Shown: piece by piece, positions 57,587 to 64,000 of the stretch
How positions within the stretch are numbered: position 1 is the stretch's first letter
Layout: each line of letters starts with the position of its first letter
From: Silurus meridionalis
Lineage: Eukaryota; Chordata; Actinopteri; Siluriformes; Siluridae
DNA: 64,000 nt
Direction of reading: 5' to 3'
NCBI RefSeq assembly: GCF_014805685.1
Contig: NC_060906.1
Location: 12,133,846 to 12,197,845, forward strand
Program-made: the position numbers and the translations under genes
Notes under the pieces: model-generated
Told to the model about the DNA's origin: nothing
The model's database searches: none
What the model saw: only the letters and a program-made list of their open reading frames with translations

Positions 57587-64000
<6,414 letters not shown>

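Overview
The window looks like teleost fish nuclear DNA, possibly otophysan, though that finer placement is inference. It is AT-rich, with long AT, AC and GT microsatellites. It is packed with Tc1/mariner and hAT elements, MITEs, tRNA-derived SINE sequence and non-LTR retrotransposon tails. Genes are split into many short exons with GT/AG borders, and all recognised products are vertebrate proteins.

Five genes can be read exon by exon. (1) taf4b, + strand, 1717-14220: a TFIID subunit with TAFH and C-terminal TAF4 (histone-fold) regions. (2) psma8, - strand, 16158-21208: the germline-type proteasome alpha-4 subunit, complete, 250 aa. (3) A BEN-domain gene, + strand, 26998-34643, complete, 328 aa. 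Its own small first exon encodes an MSRRKQ-type NuRD-recruiting motif, joined to a coiled coil and a BEND5-like BEN domain. (4) vipas39, - strand, 42513-52691, complete, 480 aa: the VPS33B partner in lysosome and apical membrane trafficking. (5) The 3' part of cdc42bpb (MRCK-beta), - strand, 57587-64000+: the end of the CNH domain, the CRIB motif and the C-terminal tail.

taf4b and psma8 converge, and both have mammalian orthologues with gonad/germline-biased roles. The psma8 promoter carries NRF1-, ZNF143- and YY1-like sites. The vipas39 promoter has an ETS site, a perfect CRE and a CLEAR-like E-box, which fits a lysosome-related gene. The remaining genes are ordinary neighbours rather than a functional operon, as expected in a vertebrate.

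Intergenic and intronic DNA is mostly mobile-element debris. It includes two broken Tc1-like elements (11986-13435, 28524-29988), several hAT elements (three with perfect 8-bp target duplications) and a pair of 314-bp pogo-like MITEs. It also includes a family of about nine TA-flanked MITE copies, an endogenous retrovirus remnant (24100-25560) and a nested stack of elements at 58510-60991. The strangest stretch is 37980-40450, a tandem series of about twelve tRNA-like segments, most of them in a roughly 190-bp repeat.
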